This document shows positions 15,604 through 33,812 of a stretch of 64,000 bases of DNA, piece after piece. The position numbers and the translations under genes were made by a program. A model generated the notes under the pieces. It ran no database searches. It saw only the letters and a program-made list of their open reading frames with translations, and was not told the DNA's origin. The DNA is from Hyphomicrobiales bacterium. Lineage in GTDB: Bacteria > Pseudomonadota > Alphaproteobacteria > Rhizobiales > Devosiaceae. The DNA lies in NCBI GenBank assembly GCA_004144345.1, contig SEEL01000007.1:62001-126000 (forward strand). The letters run 5' to 3'. Numbering within the stretch: the first letter of the stretch is position 1; each line of letters starts with the position of its first letter.

Positions 15604-16530
15604 ATGAAAGTCACGCTCGATCTGACCGATCTCGTTGCGCGTGGGGAAATCACCCAGGCGGAGGCCGACCGGCTCGCCAAGTTCGGCGCCCGCGATACCG
15701 GCTCGCTCGGCAGCAACATCCTGCTCGGTTTCGGCACGGTCGCGGTGGCGCTGGGCGGCGGCTTTCTGGTTCAGACGGCGCAAGCTGTTATCGTCATCGG
15801 ACTCATTCTGTTCGTCCTCGGCCTCGGTCTGATCGTCAACCGGCAGACCAAATGGGCGCTGTTCGCGCAGATCTGCATCACCATCGGTGCGCTCGGCATC
15901 GTCGGTGGCGTGTCCTACCTCTCCGATGGCAATTTCTACGTGAACCTCGCGCTGGCCGCCGGGCTGGCCGTCGCGGCCTTTGCCGCGCCCTCGGCGCTGC
16001 TCGGGGCGCTGGCCGTGCTGCAATTCTCGCTCGCGCTGGGCGCCGGCACGGCCTACTGGCATGGCGGCTATTTCACCTGGGTCGAAGACCCGGCGCTGAC
16101 CATTCTGGCGCTGGCCGTGCTGGCCGTCGCGCTCACTGCCATCGCGGCGCAACTCGCCGCCGCCTTTGAGCGCGTCGCGGTGATCATGGCCCGCACCGCG
16201 GTGCTGATCATCAATCTGGCGTTCCTCGTCGGCTCGCTGTTCGGCGACCAACTCCCCGCCTGGAACGCCACCATCGAGCCGTGGCTGTTCTCGGTCGTCT
16301 GGGCGCTCCTGCTGCTCGGCGTCGGCTTCTGGGGCGTCAGGTCGAACCGGCGCTGGGTGGTGAACGCCGCCGCCATCTTCGGCGCCATCCATTTCTACAC
16401 CCAGTGGTTTGAGTATCTGGGGCCTAACCCCTTCGCCATTCTGGTCGGCGGCCTGCTGCTGATCGGCTTCGGCTTTGCGCTCCGCTGGCTCAACACCCGC
16501 ACCCATCAGCCGCAGGCAGCCACGGCATAG
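15604..16530 (+). CDS. Polytopic membrane protein, DUF2157-like
   Basis: A 308-residue inner-membrane protein with nine or ten hydrophobic helices. The cytoplasmic N-terminus (LTDLVARGEITQAEADRLAK) resembles the short helical start of DUF2157-type proteins, followed by a glycine-rich first membrane segment. No transport or catalytic motif is visible. It is followed after eight bases by the DegT-like gene, so the two are likely co-transcribed. Function unknown. Confidence 0.8.
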   Translation: MKVTLDLTDLVARGEITQAEADRLAKFGARDTGSLGSNILLGFGTVAVALGGGFLVQTAQAVIVIGLILFVLGLGLIVNRQTKWALFAQICITIGALGIVGGVSYLSDGNFYVNLALAAGLAVAAFAAPSALLGALAVLQFSLALGAGTAYWHGGYFTWVEDPALTILALAVLAVALTAIAAQLAAAFERVAVIMARTAVLIINLAFLVGSLFGDQLPAWNATIEPWLFSVVWALLLLGVGFWGVRSNRRWVVNAAAIFGAIHFYTQWFEYLGPNPFAILVGGLLLIGFGFALRWLNTRTHQPQAATA

Positions 16531-16538
16531 GGGACGCG

Positions 16539-17555
16539 ATGGGGGCAATCGACAGCGCCGGAGCGGTTCTCGCGCCGATGTGGGCGGCGCGGGATGACCG
16601 GCTGTTGCTGCTGTCGCAGGCTTCCCATGCCTACGCCATCATCCGCGCGACTTTGGCGGCCGCCGGCCGGCCCGATCCGGTCTTCTGGTTCCCGTCCTAT
16701 TTCTGCGGCAGCGCCCTCGACTCGTTCCGCCTCAGCGGCCCCAAGCTGCGCTTCTATCCCGTCACCGACGATTTCGCGCCCGACTGGGCCGCCTGCACGG
16801 AACTGGCACGGGCCGAGCCGCCCGACCTTTTCAGCCTGCCGCATTTCTTCGGCCTCGAGGCCGATTTGGCGGCGGCGCGTGCCTTCGCCGACCGGCATGG
16901 CGCCCTGCTGCATGAAGATTGCGCCCATTCGCTGCTGCCTTATGGCGGCGCGGGCAGGGCGGGCGACTTCGTCACCTACAGCCCGCGCAAATTCCTGCCT
17001 ATGGCCGATGGCGGCCTGCTGATCGTGCGCGGCGAGGCGCTGATCCGCCAGGCCGAGGCGGCCGCTTCCGGACTTCCCGGGAGGAGTTATTCGCCCCTGC
17101 GCTGGCAATGGCGGCAATGGCGCCGGCGGTTGCTGGGGCAGGGCGCAGGGTCGCTGCCGCCGCGGACGCTCGAATGGGATCCGCCAATCATCCCGCATTT
17201 CCCCGAAATCTGGATGAGCCGGGCGAGTCGCTCGGCGCTGATGCTCGCTGCCGGCAGTGGCGCCATCGCCGCGATCGCCGCCCGGCGGCACCACGCCGCG
17301 CTCGAACTGGGCGCGCAATTCGCTGCCGATTGCGGGCTGCGGCACCTCCCGCCCCATCCGGACGCCGTACCCTTCTGGACCGCCCTTCGCGGTCCCGATG
17401 AGGCGACGACTCTCGCGGCCATCAATGCGCTCCGGGCCAAAGGTGTCGGCGCCAATACCTGGCCGCGCCTGCCGGTCGAAGTGAAGGCCGATCCCGCCCG
17501 CTACGCCCCGGCCATCCGCATCCGCCGGACGCTTATCCGTATCCCCACCGCCTGA
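16539..17555 (+). CDS. DegT/DnrJ-like PLP-dependent aminotransferase homologue
   Basis: A 338-residue protein with the fold-type I pattern of the DegT/DnrJ/EryC1/StrS family. There is a possible PLP-stacking region near WFPSYFCGSALD. The cofactor-binding aspartate lies in HEDCAHSLLPYGG, and the Schiff-base lysine in YSPRKFLPMADGG. The motif differs from the usual S-x-x-x-K-x-x-x-x-GEGG of sugar aminotransferases, and the protein is shorter than the usual 370-400 residues. Its neighbours are not sugar-nucleotide genes, so the substrate cannot be proposed. It might be a non-sugar relative. Confidence 0.75.
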   Translation: MGAIDSAGAVLAPMWAARDDRLLLLSQASHAYAIIRATLAAAGRPDPVFWFPSYFCGSALDSFRLSGPKLRFYPVTDDFAPDWAACTELARAEPPDLFSLPHFFGLEADLAAARAFADRHGALLHEDCAHSLLPYGGAGRAGDFVTYSPRKFLPMADGGLLIVRGEALIRQAEAAASGLPGRSYSPLRWQWRQWRRRLLGQGAGSLPPRTLEWDPPIIPHFPEIWMSRASRSALMLAAGSGAIAAIAARRHHAALELGAQFAADCGLRHLPPHPDAVPFWTALRGPDEATTLAAINALRAKGVGANTWPRLPVEVKADPARYAPAIRIRRTLIRIPTA

Positions 17556-17559
17556 GCGG

Positions 17560-17588
17560 TTGTAACCGGCCGTCGGCTGCCCCATATA
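17560..17588 (+). promoter_or_regulatory. Candidate promoter for secE-nusG
   Basis: TTGTAA at 17560-17565, a 17-base spacer and CATATA at 17583-17588 make a good sigma-70 match. It begins five bases after the DegT-like gene and would give a leader of about 140 bases before secE. Confidence 0.55.
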
Positions 17589-17733
17589 GTGATCTGCAAG
17601 CCGGAGGGCGGACCGGCTGGTTTGGCTGTTGCATTTCAACAAACAACTTATTAGATAGCCGCTTCCCAGCCGCCGAGGTGACTCGCGCGGTAATTGGTTT
17701 TGGGCAAAATGCCCCGATGTAAAGGTTGAGCCC

Positions 17734-17925
17734 ATGGCCCTGAACCCCGTGAAATTCCTGCAGGAAGTTCGGCAGGAAGTGGGCAAGGTGACATGGCCGT
17801 CACGCAACGAGACGATGATCTCCACGCTGATGGTGCTGGTAATGGTGGCTCTCGCGAGCCTCTTTTTCCTGCTCGCCGACCAGATCATTGCCTGGGCAAT
17901 TCAGGCCGTCCTCAGCATTCGCTGA
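17734..17925 (+). CDS. secE: Preprotein translocase subunit SecE
   Basis: A 63-residue single-span SecE of the short bacterial type. The cytoplasmic amphipathic helix (NPVKFLQEVRQEVGKVTWPS) carries the conserved KVTWPSR motif, and one transmembrane helix follows. SecE clamps SecY in the SecYEG channel of the inner membrane. It is the first gene of secE-nusG, 34 bases before nusG. The usual upstream tRNA-Trp is 3.3 kb away here. Confidence 0.96.
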   Translation: MALNPVKFLQEVRQEVGKVTWPSRNETMISTLMVLVMVALASLFFLLADQIIAWAIQAVLSIR

Positions 17926-17959
17926 GCGGCATCTAGAGTTTTTGGAGACGGATCGCGGC

Positions 17960-18490
17960 ATGGCCATGCGCTGGTACATCGTTCAGGCGTACAGCAACTT
18001 CGAGCGGAAGGTTGCTGAAGACATTCGCCAGAAGGTTGCGCAGAAGAAGCTCGACCATCTCTTCGAGGACGTCATCGTCCCGACCGAAAAGGTCGTAGAA
18101 ATGCGTCGCGGCCGCAAGGTCGACGCCGAGCGCAAATTCTTCCCGGGCTACGTGCTGGTGAAGATGGATATGACCAACGAGGCGTTCCATCTGATCAAGA
18201 ACACCCCGAAGGTGACCGGTTTCCTCGGTTCGGGCGACAAGCCCATGCCGATCTCGGAAAAGGAAGCCATGGCCATCCTGCAGCAGGTGCAGGAAGGCGT
18301 CGAGCATCCCAAGCCCTCCGTCTCGTTCGAAGTGGGCGAGCAGGTACGCGTTTCCGATGGCCCGTTCGCGAGCTTCAACGGCGTCGTCGAGGAAGTCGAC
18401 GAGGAGCGCGCGCGCCTCAAGGTCGAAGTTTCGATTTTCGGCCGACCGACCCCGGTCGAGCTGGAATACGGTCAGGTCGAGAAGGTCTGA
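17960..18490 (+). CDS. nusG: Transcription elongation/termination factor NusG
   Basis: A 176-residue NusG. The N-terminal NGN domain begins RWYIVQAYSNFE and includes KFFPGYVLVKMDM. The C-terminal KOW domain (FEVGEQVRVSDGPFASFNGV and onward) ends at GQVEKV. It binds RNA polymerase to suppress pausing and links to Rho or ribosomal protein S10. The start could be the ATG at 17960 or the one at 17966. The former has the better spacing from TTTGGAGACGG. It is followed by a 124-base leader before rplK. Confidence 0.97.
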   Translation: MAMRWYIVQAYSNFERKVAEDIRQKVAQKKLDHLFEDVIVPTEKVVEMRRGRKVDAERKFFPGYVLVKMDMTNEAFHLIKNTPKVTGFLGSGDKPMPISEKEAMAILQQVQEGVEHPKPSVSFEVGEQVRVSDGPFASFNGVVEEVDEERARLKVEVSIFGRPTPVELEYGQVEKV

Positions 18491-18614
18491 TTTCTCCTCC
18501 GGCGTGAGCCGGGAAATCTGTGGGAGAGGGCGGGACAGCCAGTTCCGGTCAAACCTCGGACCACAGCGTCTAGCCGCCGGGTGACGCCGGCACCAGATAC
18601 GTAAAGGACGTAAC
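18491..18614 (+). promoter_or_regulatory. Leader region of rplK-rplA
   Basis: This 124-base gap includes a short hairpin (CCGGCGTGAGCCGG near 18499) and a second GC-rich inverted segment (GCCGCCGGGTGACGCCGGC near 18572). L1 autoregulates this operon in other bacteria by binding the leader. Whether this region holds the L1 site cannot be shown by eye. Confidence 0.35.
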
Positions 18615-19061
18615 ATGGCAAAGAAAATCACCGGATACCTGAAGCTTCAGGTCCCGGCCGGTTCGGCGACCCCGTCGCCCCCGATCGGTCCCGCGCTCGG
18701 TCAGCGCGGCCTGAACATCATGGAATTCTGCAAGGCCTTCAACGCGAAGACTGCCGACCAGGAAAAGGGCGCCCCGACCCCGGTCGTCATCACCATCTAC
18801 GCCGACAAGAGCTTCTCGTTCGACACCAAGCTCCCGCCGGTCACCTACCTGCTCAAGAAGGCCGTCGGCCTCAAGATCGGCAAGAAGCCGGCCTCGGGCT
18901 CCAAGCTCCCGGGCAAGGATTCGGCCGGCACCATCACGCAGAAGCAGATCCGTGAGATCGCCGAAGCCAAGATGAAGGATCTCAACGCCTACGACGTCGA
19001 GCAGGCGATGAGCATGATCGCTGGTTCCGCCCGTTCGATGGGCCTGCAGGTGGAAGGCTAA
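18615..19061 (+). CDS. rplK: 50S ribosomal protein L11
   Basis: A 148-residue L11 with the proline-rich N-terminal domain ([20 protein letters not shown], then [14 protein letters not shown]) and the RNA-binding C-terminal domain ([20 protein letters not shown]). It binds the GTPase centre of 23S rRNA with L10-(L12)n. First gene of rplKA; rplA begins four bases after its stop. Confidence 0.98.
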   Translation: MAKKITGYLKLQVPAGSATPSPPIGPALGQRGLNIMEFCKAFNAKTADQEKGAPTPVVITIYADKSFSFDTKLPPVTYLLKKAVGLKIGKKPASGSKLPGKDSAGTITQKQIREIAEAKMKDLNAYDVEQAMSMIAGSARSMGLQVEG

Positions 19062-19065
19062 GACC

Positions 19066-19761
19066 ATGGCAAAGATCGGAAAACGTACTGCCGCCATCTC
19101 CGAAGGCGTCGATCGCAAGAAGCTCTACGCCCTGGGCGAAGCGCTCACCATGGTGCGCACCCGCGCCAAGGCCAAGTTCGACGAGACCATCGAAGTTGCG
19201 ATGAACCTCGGCGTCGATCCGCGTCACGCCGACCAGATGGTCCGCGGCGTGGTGAACCTGCCCAACGGCACCGGCAAGACCGTTCGCGTCGCCGTGTTCG
19301 CCAAGGATGCCAAGGCTGACGAAGCCCGCAAGGCTGGCGCCGACGTCGTCGGTGCTGAAGACCTCGTCGAGCAGGTCCAGGCCGGCATCATCAACTTCGA
19401 CCGCGTCATCGCTACCCCCGACATGATGCCGCTCGTCGGCCGTCTCGGTAAGGTGCTTGGCCCGCGCAACCTGATGCCGAACCCCAAGGTCGGCACGGTG
19501 ACCCCGGATGTCGCCGGTGCGGTCAAGGCCGCCAAGGGCGGCGCCGTGGAGTTCCGCGTCGAGAAGGCCGGTATCATCCAGGCCGGCGTCGGCAAGGCCT
19601 CGTTCACCGAGGAAGCCCTGCTGCAGAACATCAAGGCGTTCACCGACGCCGTGCAGAAGGCCAAGCCGGCCGGTGCCAAGGGCACCTATGTCAAGCGCGT
19701 TGCCGTCTCGTCGACCATGGGCCCTGGCGTCCACGTCGATCCCTCGACGATCAACAGCTAA
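19066..19761 (+). CDS. rplA: 50S ribosomal protein L1
   Basis: A 231-residue L1, the L1-stalk protein and usual translational repressor of its own operon. Signatures include [20 protein letters not shown] and [20 protein letters not shown]. Normal length. A GC-rich hairpin follows seven bases after the stop, before the long rplJ leader. Confidence 0.98.
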   Translation: MAKIGKRTAAISEGVDRKKLYALGEALTMVRTRAKAKFDETIEVAMNLGVDPRHADQMVRGVVNLPNGTGKTVRVAVFAKDAKADEARKAGADVVGAEDLVEQVQAGIINFDRVIATPDMMPLVGRLGKVLGPRNLMPNPKVGTVTPDVAGAVKAAKGGAVEFRVEKAGIIQAGVGKASFTEEALLQNIKAFTDAVQKAKPAGAKGTYVKRVAVSSTMGPGVHVDPSTINS

Positions 19762-19766
19762 GAGTT

Positions 19767-19790
19767 TCGGGACGGGTTCGCCCGTCCCGA
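19767..19790 (+). terminator. Hairpin between rplA and rplJ
   Basis: TCGGGACGGG (19767-19776) pairs with CCCGTCCCGA (19781-19790) over a TTCG tetraloop, a very stable ten-base stem. No T tract follows, so it may attenuate transcription, or protect the rplKA mRNA end, instead of fully terminating. Confidence 0.6.
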
Positions 19791-20068
19791 TTGCCCCCTT
19801 CGCGGCGGCGCGCAACGCGCAAAGCCAAGAGTGGGGTTAAGTCCTGTCCGAGACTGCCGGTGTGCCTCAAGGCACTTAATTCGAGAGAACCAGCAATAGA
19901 CGGGGTAAGAACCAGGTTCACTTGGTTCGAACCAGGCCAGTTGCCGCCGAACGGGCATTTCGCCCTCAAGCGCCAGCTCGGTTGACAGGCATCAACCGCT
20001 GACCTCGCAAGAGGGCAGCAATTGGCAGAGGTCCGGCGTCAAACCCGGATCAAATGTGGAGACTAAGA
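19791..20068 (+). promoter_or_regulatory. rplJ leader with competing hairpins (candidate L10 leader)
   Basis: The rplA-rplJ gap (307 bases in all) has no gene. GTGCC-TCAA-GGCAC (19862-19875) forms one hairpin. GAACCAGG occurs twice, at 19909-19916 and 19929-19936, on either side of its complement CTTGGTTC (19921-19928), so two mutually exclusive stems are possible. L10-L12 binding leaders that control rplJL are known in this position in many bacteria. Assignment here is by position and structure. TTGACA at 19982 has no convincing -10 partner. Confidence 0.55.
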
Positions 20069-20587
20069 GTGGAAAGAGCGGAAAAGCGTGAAGTCGTCGC
20101 TGCGCTCCAGTCGTCCTTTGCGGGCGCTGGATCGATCGTCGTCGCGCGCAACGCCGGCCTTACCGTTGCCGACCTGGAGACGCTGCGCAAGCAGATGAAG
20201 CAGGCCGGTGGTTCGGTGAAGGTCGCCAAAAACCGTCTGGCCAAGCTTGCTCTCAAGGACACCAGCACTGCGGACATCTCGGCCCTTTTCGAAGGTCCGA
20301 CGGTCATCGCTTTTGCCAAGGACCCCATGACGGCGCCGAAAGTGGCGTCGGCTTTCGCGGACAAGAACTCCAAGTTCGAAGTCCTCGGTGGCGCCATGGG
20401 TGCAACGGGTCTCGACCCGGCCAAGGTCAAGGCGCTCGCCACGATGCCCTCGCTCGATCAGCTGCGTGCGACGATCGCCGGTATGCTCAAGCAGCCCGGC
20501 ACGCGCATTGCGTCGATCCTGCAGGCCCCTGGCGGTGCAGTGGCTCGCGTCATCTCGGCTCACGCCGAGAAGGGCAACGAAGCCTAA
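20069..20587 (+). CDS. rplJ: 50S ribosomal protein L10
   Basis: A 172-residue L10 starting at GTG 20069 (reading VERAEKREVVAAL), with GGAG seven bases upstream. An ATG at 20054 lacks such a site and would add five unusual residues. The conserved core includes RKQMKQAGGSVKVAKNRLAK, and the C-terminal helix that carries L12 dimers is present. L10 also represses rplJL translation. rplL follows after 70 bases. Confidence 0.97.
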   Translation: MERAEKREVVAALQSSFAGAGSIVVARNAGLTVADLETLRKQMKQAGGSVKVAKNRLAKLALKDTSTADISALFEGPTVIAFAKDPMTAPKVASAFADKNSKFEVLGGAMGATGLDPAKVKALATMPSLDQLRATIAGMLKQPGTRIASILQAPGGAVARVISAHAEKGNEA

Positions 20588-20600
20588 GGCTCACATAATG

Positions 20601-20618
20601 AAGGTCCTACGGGGCCTT
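20601..20618 (+). promoter_or_regulatory. Hairpin with TACG tetraloop before rplL
   Basis: AAGGTCC (20601-20607) pairs with GGGCCTT (20612-20618) over a TACG loop, a UNCG-type stable tetraloop, in the rplJ-rplL gap. It could act as an RNA processing or stability element that helps make extra rplL message. Function inferred from position only. Confidence 0.4.
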
Positions 20619-20657
20619 CGGTTCGAACTGAAACAAACAACCAAAGAGTGACATCAA

Positions 20658-21035
20658 ATGGCTGATCTCGCCAAAATCGTAGACGACCTCTCGGCCCTCA
20701 CCGTTCTCGAGGCCTCCGAACTGTCGAAGCTTCTCGAAGAAAAGTGGGGCGTCTCCGCCGCCGCTCCGGTCGCCGTCGCGGCTGCCGGCGCTGCCGCTGC
20801 TCCGGCTGCTGCCGCTGAAGAAAAGACCGAGTTTGACGTTGTTCTCGCCGCCTTCGGCGACAACAAGATCAACGTGATCAAGGAAGTCCGTGCGATCACG
20901 GGCCTCGGTCTCGGCGAAGCCAAGGCCCTCGTCGAAGGCGCGCCCAAGACCGTCAAGGAAGGCGCGTCGAAGGCTGAAGCCGAAGACATCAAGAAGAAGC
21001 TGGAAGCTGCCGGCGCCAAGGTCGAACTCAAGTAA
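20658..21035 (+). CDS. rplL: 50S ribosomal protein L7/L12
   Basis: A 125-residue L7/L12. The N-terminal dimerisation domain ([20 protein letters not shown]) is followed by an alanine-rich hinge (residues of about 35-55). The C-terminal factor-binding domain contains [20 protein letters not shown]. Present in several copies per ribosome, it recruits EF-G and EF-Tu. Followed by an attenuator-like hairpin before rpoB. Confidence 0.98.
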   Translation: MADLAKIVDDLSALTVLEASELSKLLEEKWGVSAAAPVAVAAAGAAAAPAAAAEEKTEFDVVLAAFGDNKINVIKEVRAITGLGLGEAKALVEGAPKTVKEGASKAEAEDIKKKLEAAGAKVELK

Positions 21036-21050
21036 TCGACTACGGTTTTC

Positions 21051-21074
21051 GGGGTGGCGCTGCGGCGCCGCCCC
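21051..21074 (+). terminator. Attenuator-like hairpin between rplL and rpoB
   Basis: GGGGTGGCGC (21051-21060) pairs with GCGCCGCCCC (21065-21074), ten pairs with one G-T, across a TGCG loop. The tail AATTCT is weak, which fits partial termination lowering rpoBC expression relative to rplJL. Confidence 0.6.
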
Positions 21075-21273
21075 AATTCTGCCGCAGAGTTGCATAGAAG
21101 CAACCCTGCGTTCTCGCCCATCCCCGGTTGCATAGGGGACATCGGCGACAAGTTTCTGTTGCGGAACGACTACCTAACCATTCAACGAGGGCAGATTTCC
21201 TGAGGTCCGACGGCTGATAGTCGGAGCTTTGGACATTTGCTTCCGAGACATCGAGAGAAAGATAGGAGCGGGT

Positions 21274-25428
<4,155 letters not shown>

Positions 25429-25517
25429 TCCGCCACTTTCACCCTTCCTTTGGAAACACGCCTCGTCAGGCCAGCGCGACTTCCCCCGCGCCCCTGACGG
25501 AGACGAGGAGATACTGA

Positions 25518-29708
<4,191 letters not shown>

Positions 29709-29731
29709 GCCGATCGATCACCAAATTGCGA

Positions 29732-29758
29732 AGGGCCCCGGCAACGGGGCCCTTTTGC
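29732..29758 (+). terminator. Rho-independent terminator after rpoC
   Basis: AAGGGCCCC (29732-29740) pairs with GGGGCCCTT (29747-29755) over GGCAAC and runs into TTTTGCTTTG. Confidence 0.92.
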
Positions 29759-29811
29759 TTTGTCTTGCCTCCGCAGCCCCATGGCGCTAACGCAACGCCA
29801 CGGAGGCAAAG

Positions 29812-30474
29812 ATGTCCGAACAAGCCTGGTCCGCCGTCGACGCCTATTTCGCCGACCATCTGCTGGCCGATGCCGACCCCATCTTCGAGGCGGTGCTGCG
29901 CGCCAACGCGTCGGCCGGGCTGCCGGCGATCGACGTGTCCCCCGCCCAGGGCAAGTTCCTCAACCTCATCGCCCGGATCGCCGGCGCCCGCCGCATCCTC
30001 GAGATCGGCACGCTTGGCGGCTATTCCACCATCTGGCTGGCCAAGGCGCTGCCGCCGGGCGGCCGGGTGTTGACCCTCGAATATAGCGACCGGCACGCTG
30101 CCGTGGCCCGCGACAACATCGCGAGGGCAGGGCTGATGGAGGCCGTGGAGGTCCGCACCGGCGCCGCGCTCGACCTGCTGCCGGCCGTCGAGGGGCCGTT
30201 CGACCTCGTCTTCATCGACGCCGACAAGCCCAACAATCCGGGCTACCTCGACTGGGCGATCCGGCTAAGCCGCCCCGGCGCCGTCATAATTCTCGACAAT
30301 GTGGTCCGGGAGGGCAGGGTGATCGACCCCACCTCGGACGACCGCAACGTCAAGGGCTCGCGCGCCGCCTTCGAATTGCTCAAGGCCGACGGGCGACTCG
30401 ATTCCACGGCGCTCCAGACCGTGGGGCTAAAAGGCTGGGATGGCTTCGTCCTGGGGGTCGTAAAATCCCCCTGA
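29812..30474 (+). CDS. SAM-dependent O-methyltransferase (caffeoyl-CoA type)
   Basis: A 220-residue class I methyltransferase of the O-methyltransferase family 3. The SAM-binding glycine motif is ILEIGTLGGYSTIWLAKALP, the metal-site aspartates lie in DLVFIDADKPNNPGYLDWAI, and IILDNVVREGRV follows. Bacterial members methylate catechols or other hydroxylated aromatics. The substrate is unknown. It is a single gene wedged between the rpoC terminator and the str operon and is probably unrelated to translation. Confidence 0.88.
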   Translation: MSEQAWSAVDAYFADHLLADADPIFEAVLRANASAGLPAIDVSPAQGKFLNLIARIAGARRILEIGTLGGYSTIWLAKALPPGGRVLTLEYSDRHAAVARDNIARAGLMEAVEVRTGAALDLLPAVEGPFDLVFIDADKPNNPGYLDWAIRLSRPGAVIILDNVVREGRVIDPTSDDRNVKGSRAAFELLKADGRLDSTALQTVGLKGWDGFVLGVVKSP

Positions 30475-30797
30475 AACGCTGGGGTTCCGGGGACAGGGCG
30501 GCCATGCAGAATCCTGTTGAAAGAATCCTTGACGCTTTCCCGCATCGCCTATAGAGAGGCCCCACCTTAGCAGTCGGTCGTGAGCGCCAACCGGGTATCT
30601 GCCACCTTGTGCGGGCATCCAAGGCGCTCAAACACACTGCCAAAGGCAGAGACGATAGCAAATTGATGTGCGCATGAACGCTCCCGGTGGGAGTGGTCCG
30701 CTGCATTGAGGCGCCGCTGCCCCGATTTGGGGAGAGCGGGCGCCGTTTCGGTTTGTTTTGTCTCAGTGACACGAATTTGGCGATGGAAAGAGCGTGA
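30475..30797 (+). promoter_or_regulatory. str operon leader and upstream region, no gene
   Basis: This 323-base gap before rpsL holds the promoter listed separately and a transcribed leader of about 235 bases. I see no open frame with a good start, and only weak inverted repeats, such as GGCGCTC (30629-30635) with GAGCGCC (30577-30583). Confidence 0.5.
30529..30555 (+). promoter_or_regulatory. Candidate promoter of the str operon
   Basis: TTGACG at 30529-30534 and TATAGA at 30550-30555 are near consensus, but the 15-base spacer is short. It is the only strong match upstream of rpsL. Confidence 0.5.
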
Positions 30798-31169
30798 ATG
30801 CCGACCATTAATCAGTTGATCCGCAAACCTCGGACGACCAAACCGAAGCGGAACAAAGTCCCGGCGATGGAACAGAATCCGCAGAAGCGCGGCGTTTGTT
30901 CCCGTGTGTACACGACCACCCCCAAGAAGCCGAACTCGGCTCTCCGCAAGGTCGCCAAGGTCCGTCTGACCACCTCGCGCGAAGTTATTTCCTACATCCC
31001 CGGCGAAGGCCACAACCTCCAGGAGCACTCGGTTGTGCTGATCCGTGGCGGTCGTGTGCGCGATCTTCCCGGTGTGCGTTACCACGTGCTGCGCGGCGTT
31101 CTCGACACCCAGTCGGTGAAGGATCGCAAGCAGCGCCGTTCCAAGTACGGCGCGAAGCGGCCGAAGTAA
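30798..31169 (+). CDS. rpsL: 30S ribosomal protein S12
   Basis: A 123-residue S12 of the decoding centre. The loop [19 protein letters not shown] and the [10 protein letters not shown] segment carry the usual lysines, so streptomycin sensitivity would be predicted. First gene of the str operon; rpsG follows after 12 bases. Confidence 0.98.
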   Translation: MPTINQLIRKPRTTKPKRNKVPAMEQNPQKRGVCSRVYTTTPKKPNSALRKVAKVRLTTSREVISYIPGEGHNLQEHSVVLIRGGRVRDLPGVRYHVLRGVLDTQSVKDRKQRRSKYGAKRPK

Positions 31170-31652
<483 letters not shown>

Positions 31653-31664
31653 CGGGAGAAGCAA

Positions 31665-33755
31665 TTGGCTCGCGAATACGCAATCAATCACTACCGTAAC
31701 TTCGGCATCATGGCTCACATTGATGCTGGCAAGACGACCACGACCGAGCGCATCCTCTACTACACCGGCAAGTCCCATAAGATCGGCGAAGTCCACGACG
31801 GCGCCGCGACCATGGACTGGATGGAGCAGGAGCAGGAACGCGGCATCACGATCACGTCCGCCGCGACCACCACGTTCTGGAAGGGCCGTGACGGCACCCA
31901 GTACCGCTTCAACATCATCGACACGCCCGGCCACGTCGACTTCACCATCGAAGTCGAGCGTTCGCTCCGCGTGCTCGACGGCGCTGTCGCGCTGCTCGAT
32001 GGCAACCAGGGTGTTGAGCCGCAGACGGAAACCGTCTGGCGCCAGGCCGACAAGTACAACGTTCCGCGTCTGATCTTCGTCAACAAGATGGATAAGATCG
32101 GCGCCGACTTCTACTTCTGTGTCGAAACGCTGCATAAGCGCCTCGGCATCAAGACCGCGATCTGCCAGCTGCCGATCGGCTCCGAGAGCGACTTCAAGGG
32201 CGTCGTCGATCTGATCGAGATGAACGCGCTTGTCTGGCGCAACGAAGAGCTGGGCGCCCAGTGGGACATCGTCGAAATTCCGGCCGATCTCAAGGAGAAG
32301 GCCGAGAAGTATCGCGAGCAGCTGATCGAGACCATCGTCGAAGTCGATGATGCGGCCACCGAGGCGTACCTGAACGGCGACATGCCGGACAAGGACACCA
32401 TGCGTCGCCTGATCCGTAAGGGTACCGTCGACTCCGTGTTCTTCCCGGTGTTCTGCGGCTCGTCCTTCAAGAACAAGGGCGTGCAGCCCATGCTTGATGG
32501 CGTGATCGACTTCCTGCCGTCGCCGACCGATATTCCGGCGATCAAGGGCATCGACGTCAAGACCGAAGCCGAGATCGAGCGTCACGCGTCGGACGACGAG
32601 CCGCTGTCGATGCTGGCCTTCAAGATCGCCAACGACCCGCACATGGGCTCGCTGACCTTCTGCCGTATCTATTCGGGTCACCTCGAAGCGGGCTCCATGC
32701 TCGAGAACACGGTCAAGGAAAAGAAGGAACGCGTCGGTCGCATGTTCCAGATGCACGCGAATTCTCGCGAGCAGATCAACGAAGCCTACGCCGGCGACAT
32801 CGTCGCCATCGTTGGCCTCAAGGACACGACGACGGGCGATACGCTCTCGGATCCGGCCCACAAGGTCATTCTCGAGCGTATGGAATTCCCCGAGCCGGTC
32901 ATCGAGATCAAGGTGGAGCCCAAGACCAAGGCCGACCAGGAAAAGATGGGCCTCGCGCTCGCTCGCCTGGCTGCCGAGGATCCGAGCTTCCGCGTCAAGA
33001 CCGATGAAGAATCGGGCGAAACGCTGATCGCCGGCATGGGTGAACTTCACCTCGACATCCTCGTCGACCGCATGCGTCGCGAATTCAAGGTGGAAGCCAA
33101 CGTCGGTGCGCCCCAGGTGGCCTACCGCGAAGCGATCACCCGCGCCGTTGATCACGACTACACCCACAAGAAGCAGTCGGGTGGTTCGGGTCAGTTCGCT
33201 CGCATCAAGTTCCGTATCGAGCCCAACGAGGCCGGTAAGGGCTTCGAGTTCGAGTCGGCTGTTGTCGGCGGTAACGTGCCCAAGGAATACGTCCCGGGCG
33301 TGCAGAAGGGTGTCGCTTCCGTCATGGGCGCGGGTCCGATCATCGGTTTCCCGATCGTCGACGTGAAGTTCATCCTCACGGACGGTGCCTACCACGACGT
33401 GGACTCCTCGGTCCTCGCCTTCGAAATCGCTGGCCGTGCGGGTTTCCGCGAAGCCATCGAGAAGGCGGCTCCGCAGATTCTCGAGCCCATCATGCGGGTT
33501 GAAGTTCTGACCCCGGAAGACTACGTGGGCGACGTCATCGGCGACCTCAACTCCCGTCGCGGCCAGATCCGCGGCACCGAGGCCCGTGGCATTGCTCAGG
33601 TCATCGACGCGATGGTTCCGCTGGCCAACATGTTTGGCTACGTGAACTCGCTGCGCTCGATGTCCCAGGGTCGCGCCCAGTACACCATGACGTTCGACCA
33701 CTATGAGCAGGTCCCGAACGCCGTGGCTAAGGAAGTCCAGGCGAAATACGCCTGA
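31665..33755 (+). CDS. fusA: Elongation factor G
   Basis: A 696-residue translocation GTPase with P-loop AHIDAGKT (residues 17-24), DTPGHVDF and NKMDKIGAD, followed by the usual domains II to V. The start codon is TTG at 31665, preceded by CGGGAGAAG. The next in-frame ATG (codon 16, in NFGIMAHID) would cut into the G domain, so the TTG is well supported. tuf follows after 57 bases. Confidence 0.98.
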   Translation: MAREYAINHYRNFGIMAHIDAGKTTTTERILYYTGKSHKIGEVHDGAATMDWMEQEQERGITITSAATTTFWKGRDGTQYRFNIIDTPGHVDFTIEVERSLRVLDGAVALLDGNQGVEPQTETVWRQADKYNVPRLIFVNKMDKIGADFYFCVETLHKRLGIKTAICQLPIGSESDFKGVVDLIEMNALVWRNEELGAQWDIVEIPADLKEKAEKYREQLIETIVEVDDAATEAYLNGDMPDKDTMRRLIRKGTVDSVFFPVFCGSSFKNKGVQPMLDGVIDFLPSPTDIPAIKGIDVKTEAEIERHASDDEPLSMLAFKIANDPHMGSLTFCRIYSGHLEAGSMLENTVKEKKERVGRMFQMHANSREQINEAYAGDIVAIVGLKDTTTGDTLSDPAHKVILERMEFPEPVIEIKVEPKTKADQEKMGLALARLAAEDPSFRVKTDEESGETLIAGMGELHLDILVDRMRREFKVEANVGAPQVAYREAITRAVDHDYTHKKQSGGSGQFARIKFRIEPNEAGKGFEFESAVVGGNVPKEYVPGVQKGVASVMGAGPIIGFPIVDVKFILTDGAYHDVDSSVLAFEIAGRAGFREAIEKAAPQILEPIMRVEVLTPEDYVGDVIGDLNSRRGQIRGTEARGIAQVIDAMVPLANMFGYVNSLRSMSQGRAQYTMTFDHYEQVPNAVAKEVQAKYA

Positions 33756-33812
33756 TCGAACAGTTTAGAGAACAACCAAAGCCGGCCCGGCTGGGCCGTT
33801 TAGGAGATAGCG

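Noticed and set aside
19982-19987. TTGACA considered as a promoter for rplJ
   Set aside because: No acceptable -10 at 16-18 bases (the sequence there is GC-rich TCGCAA).
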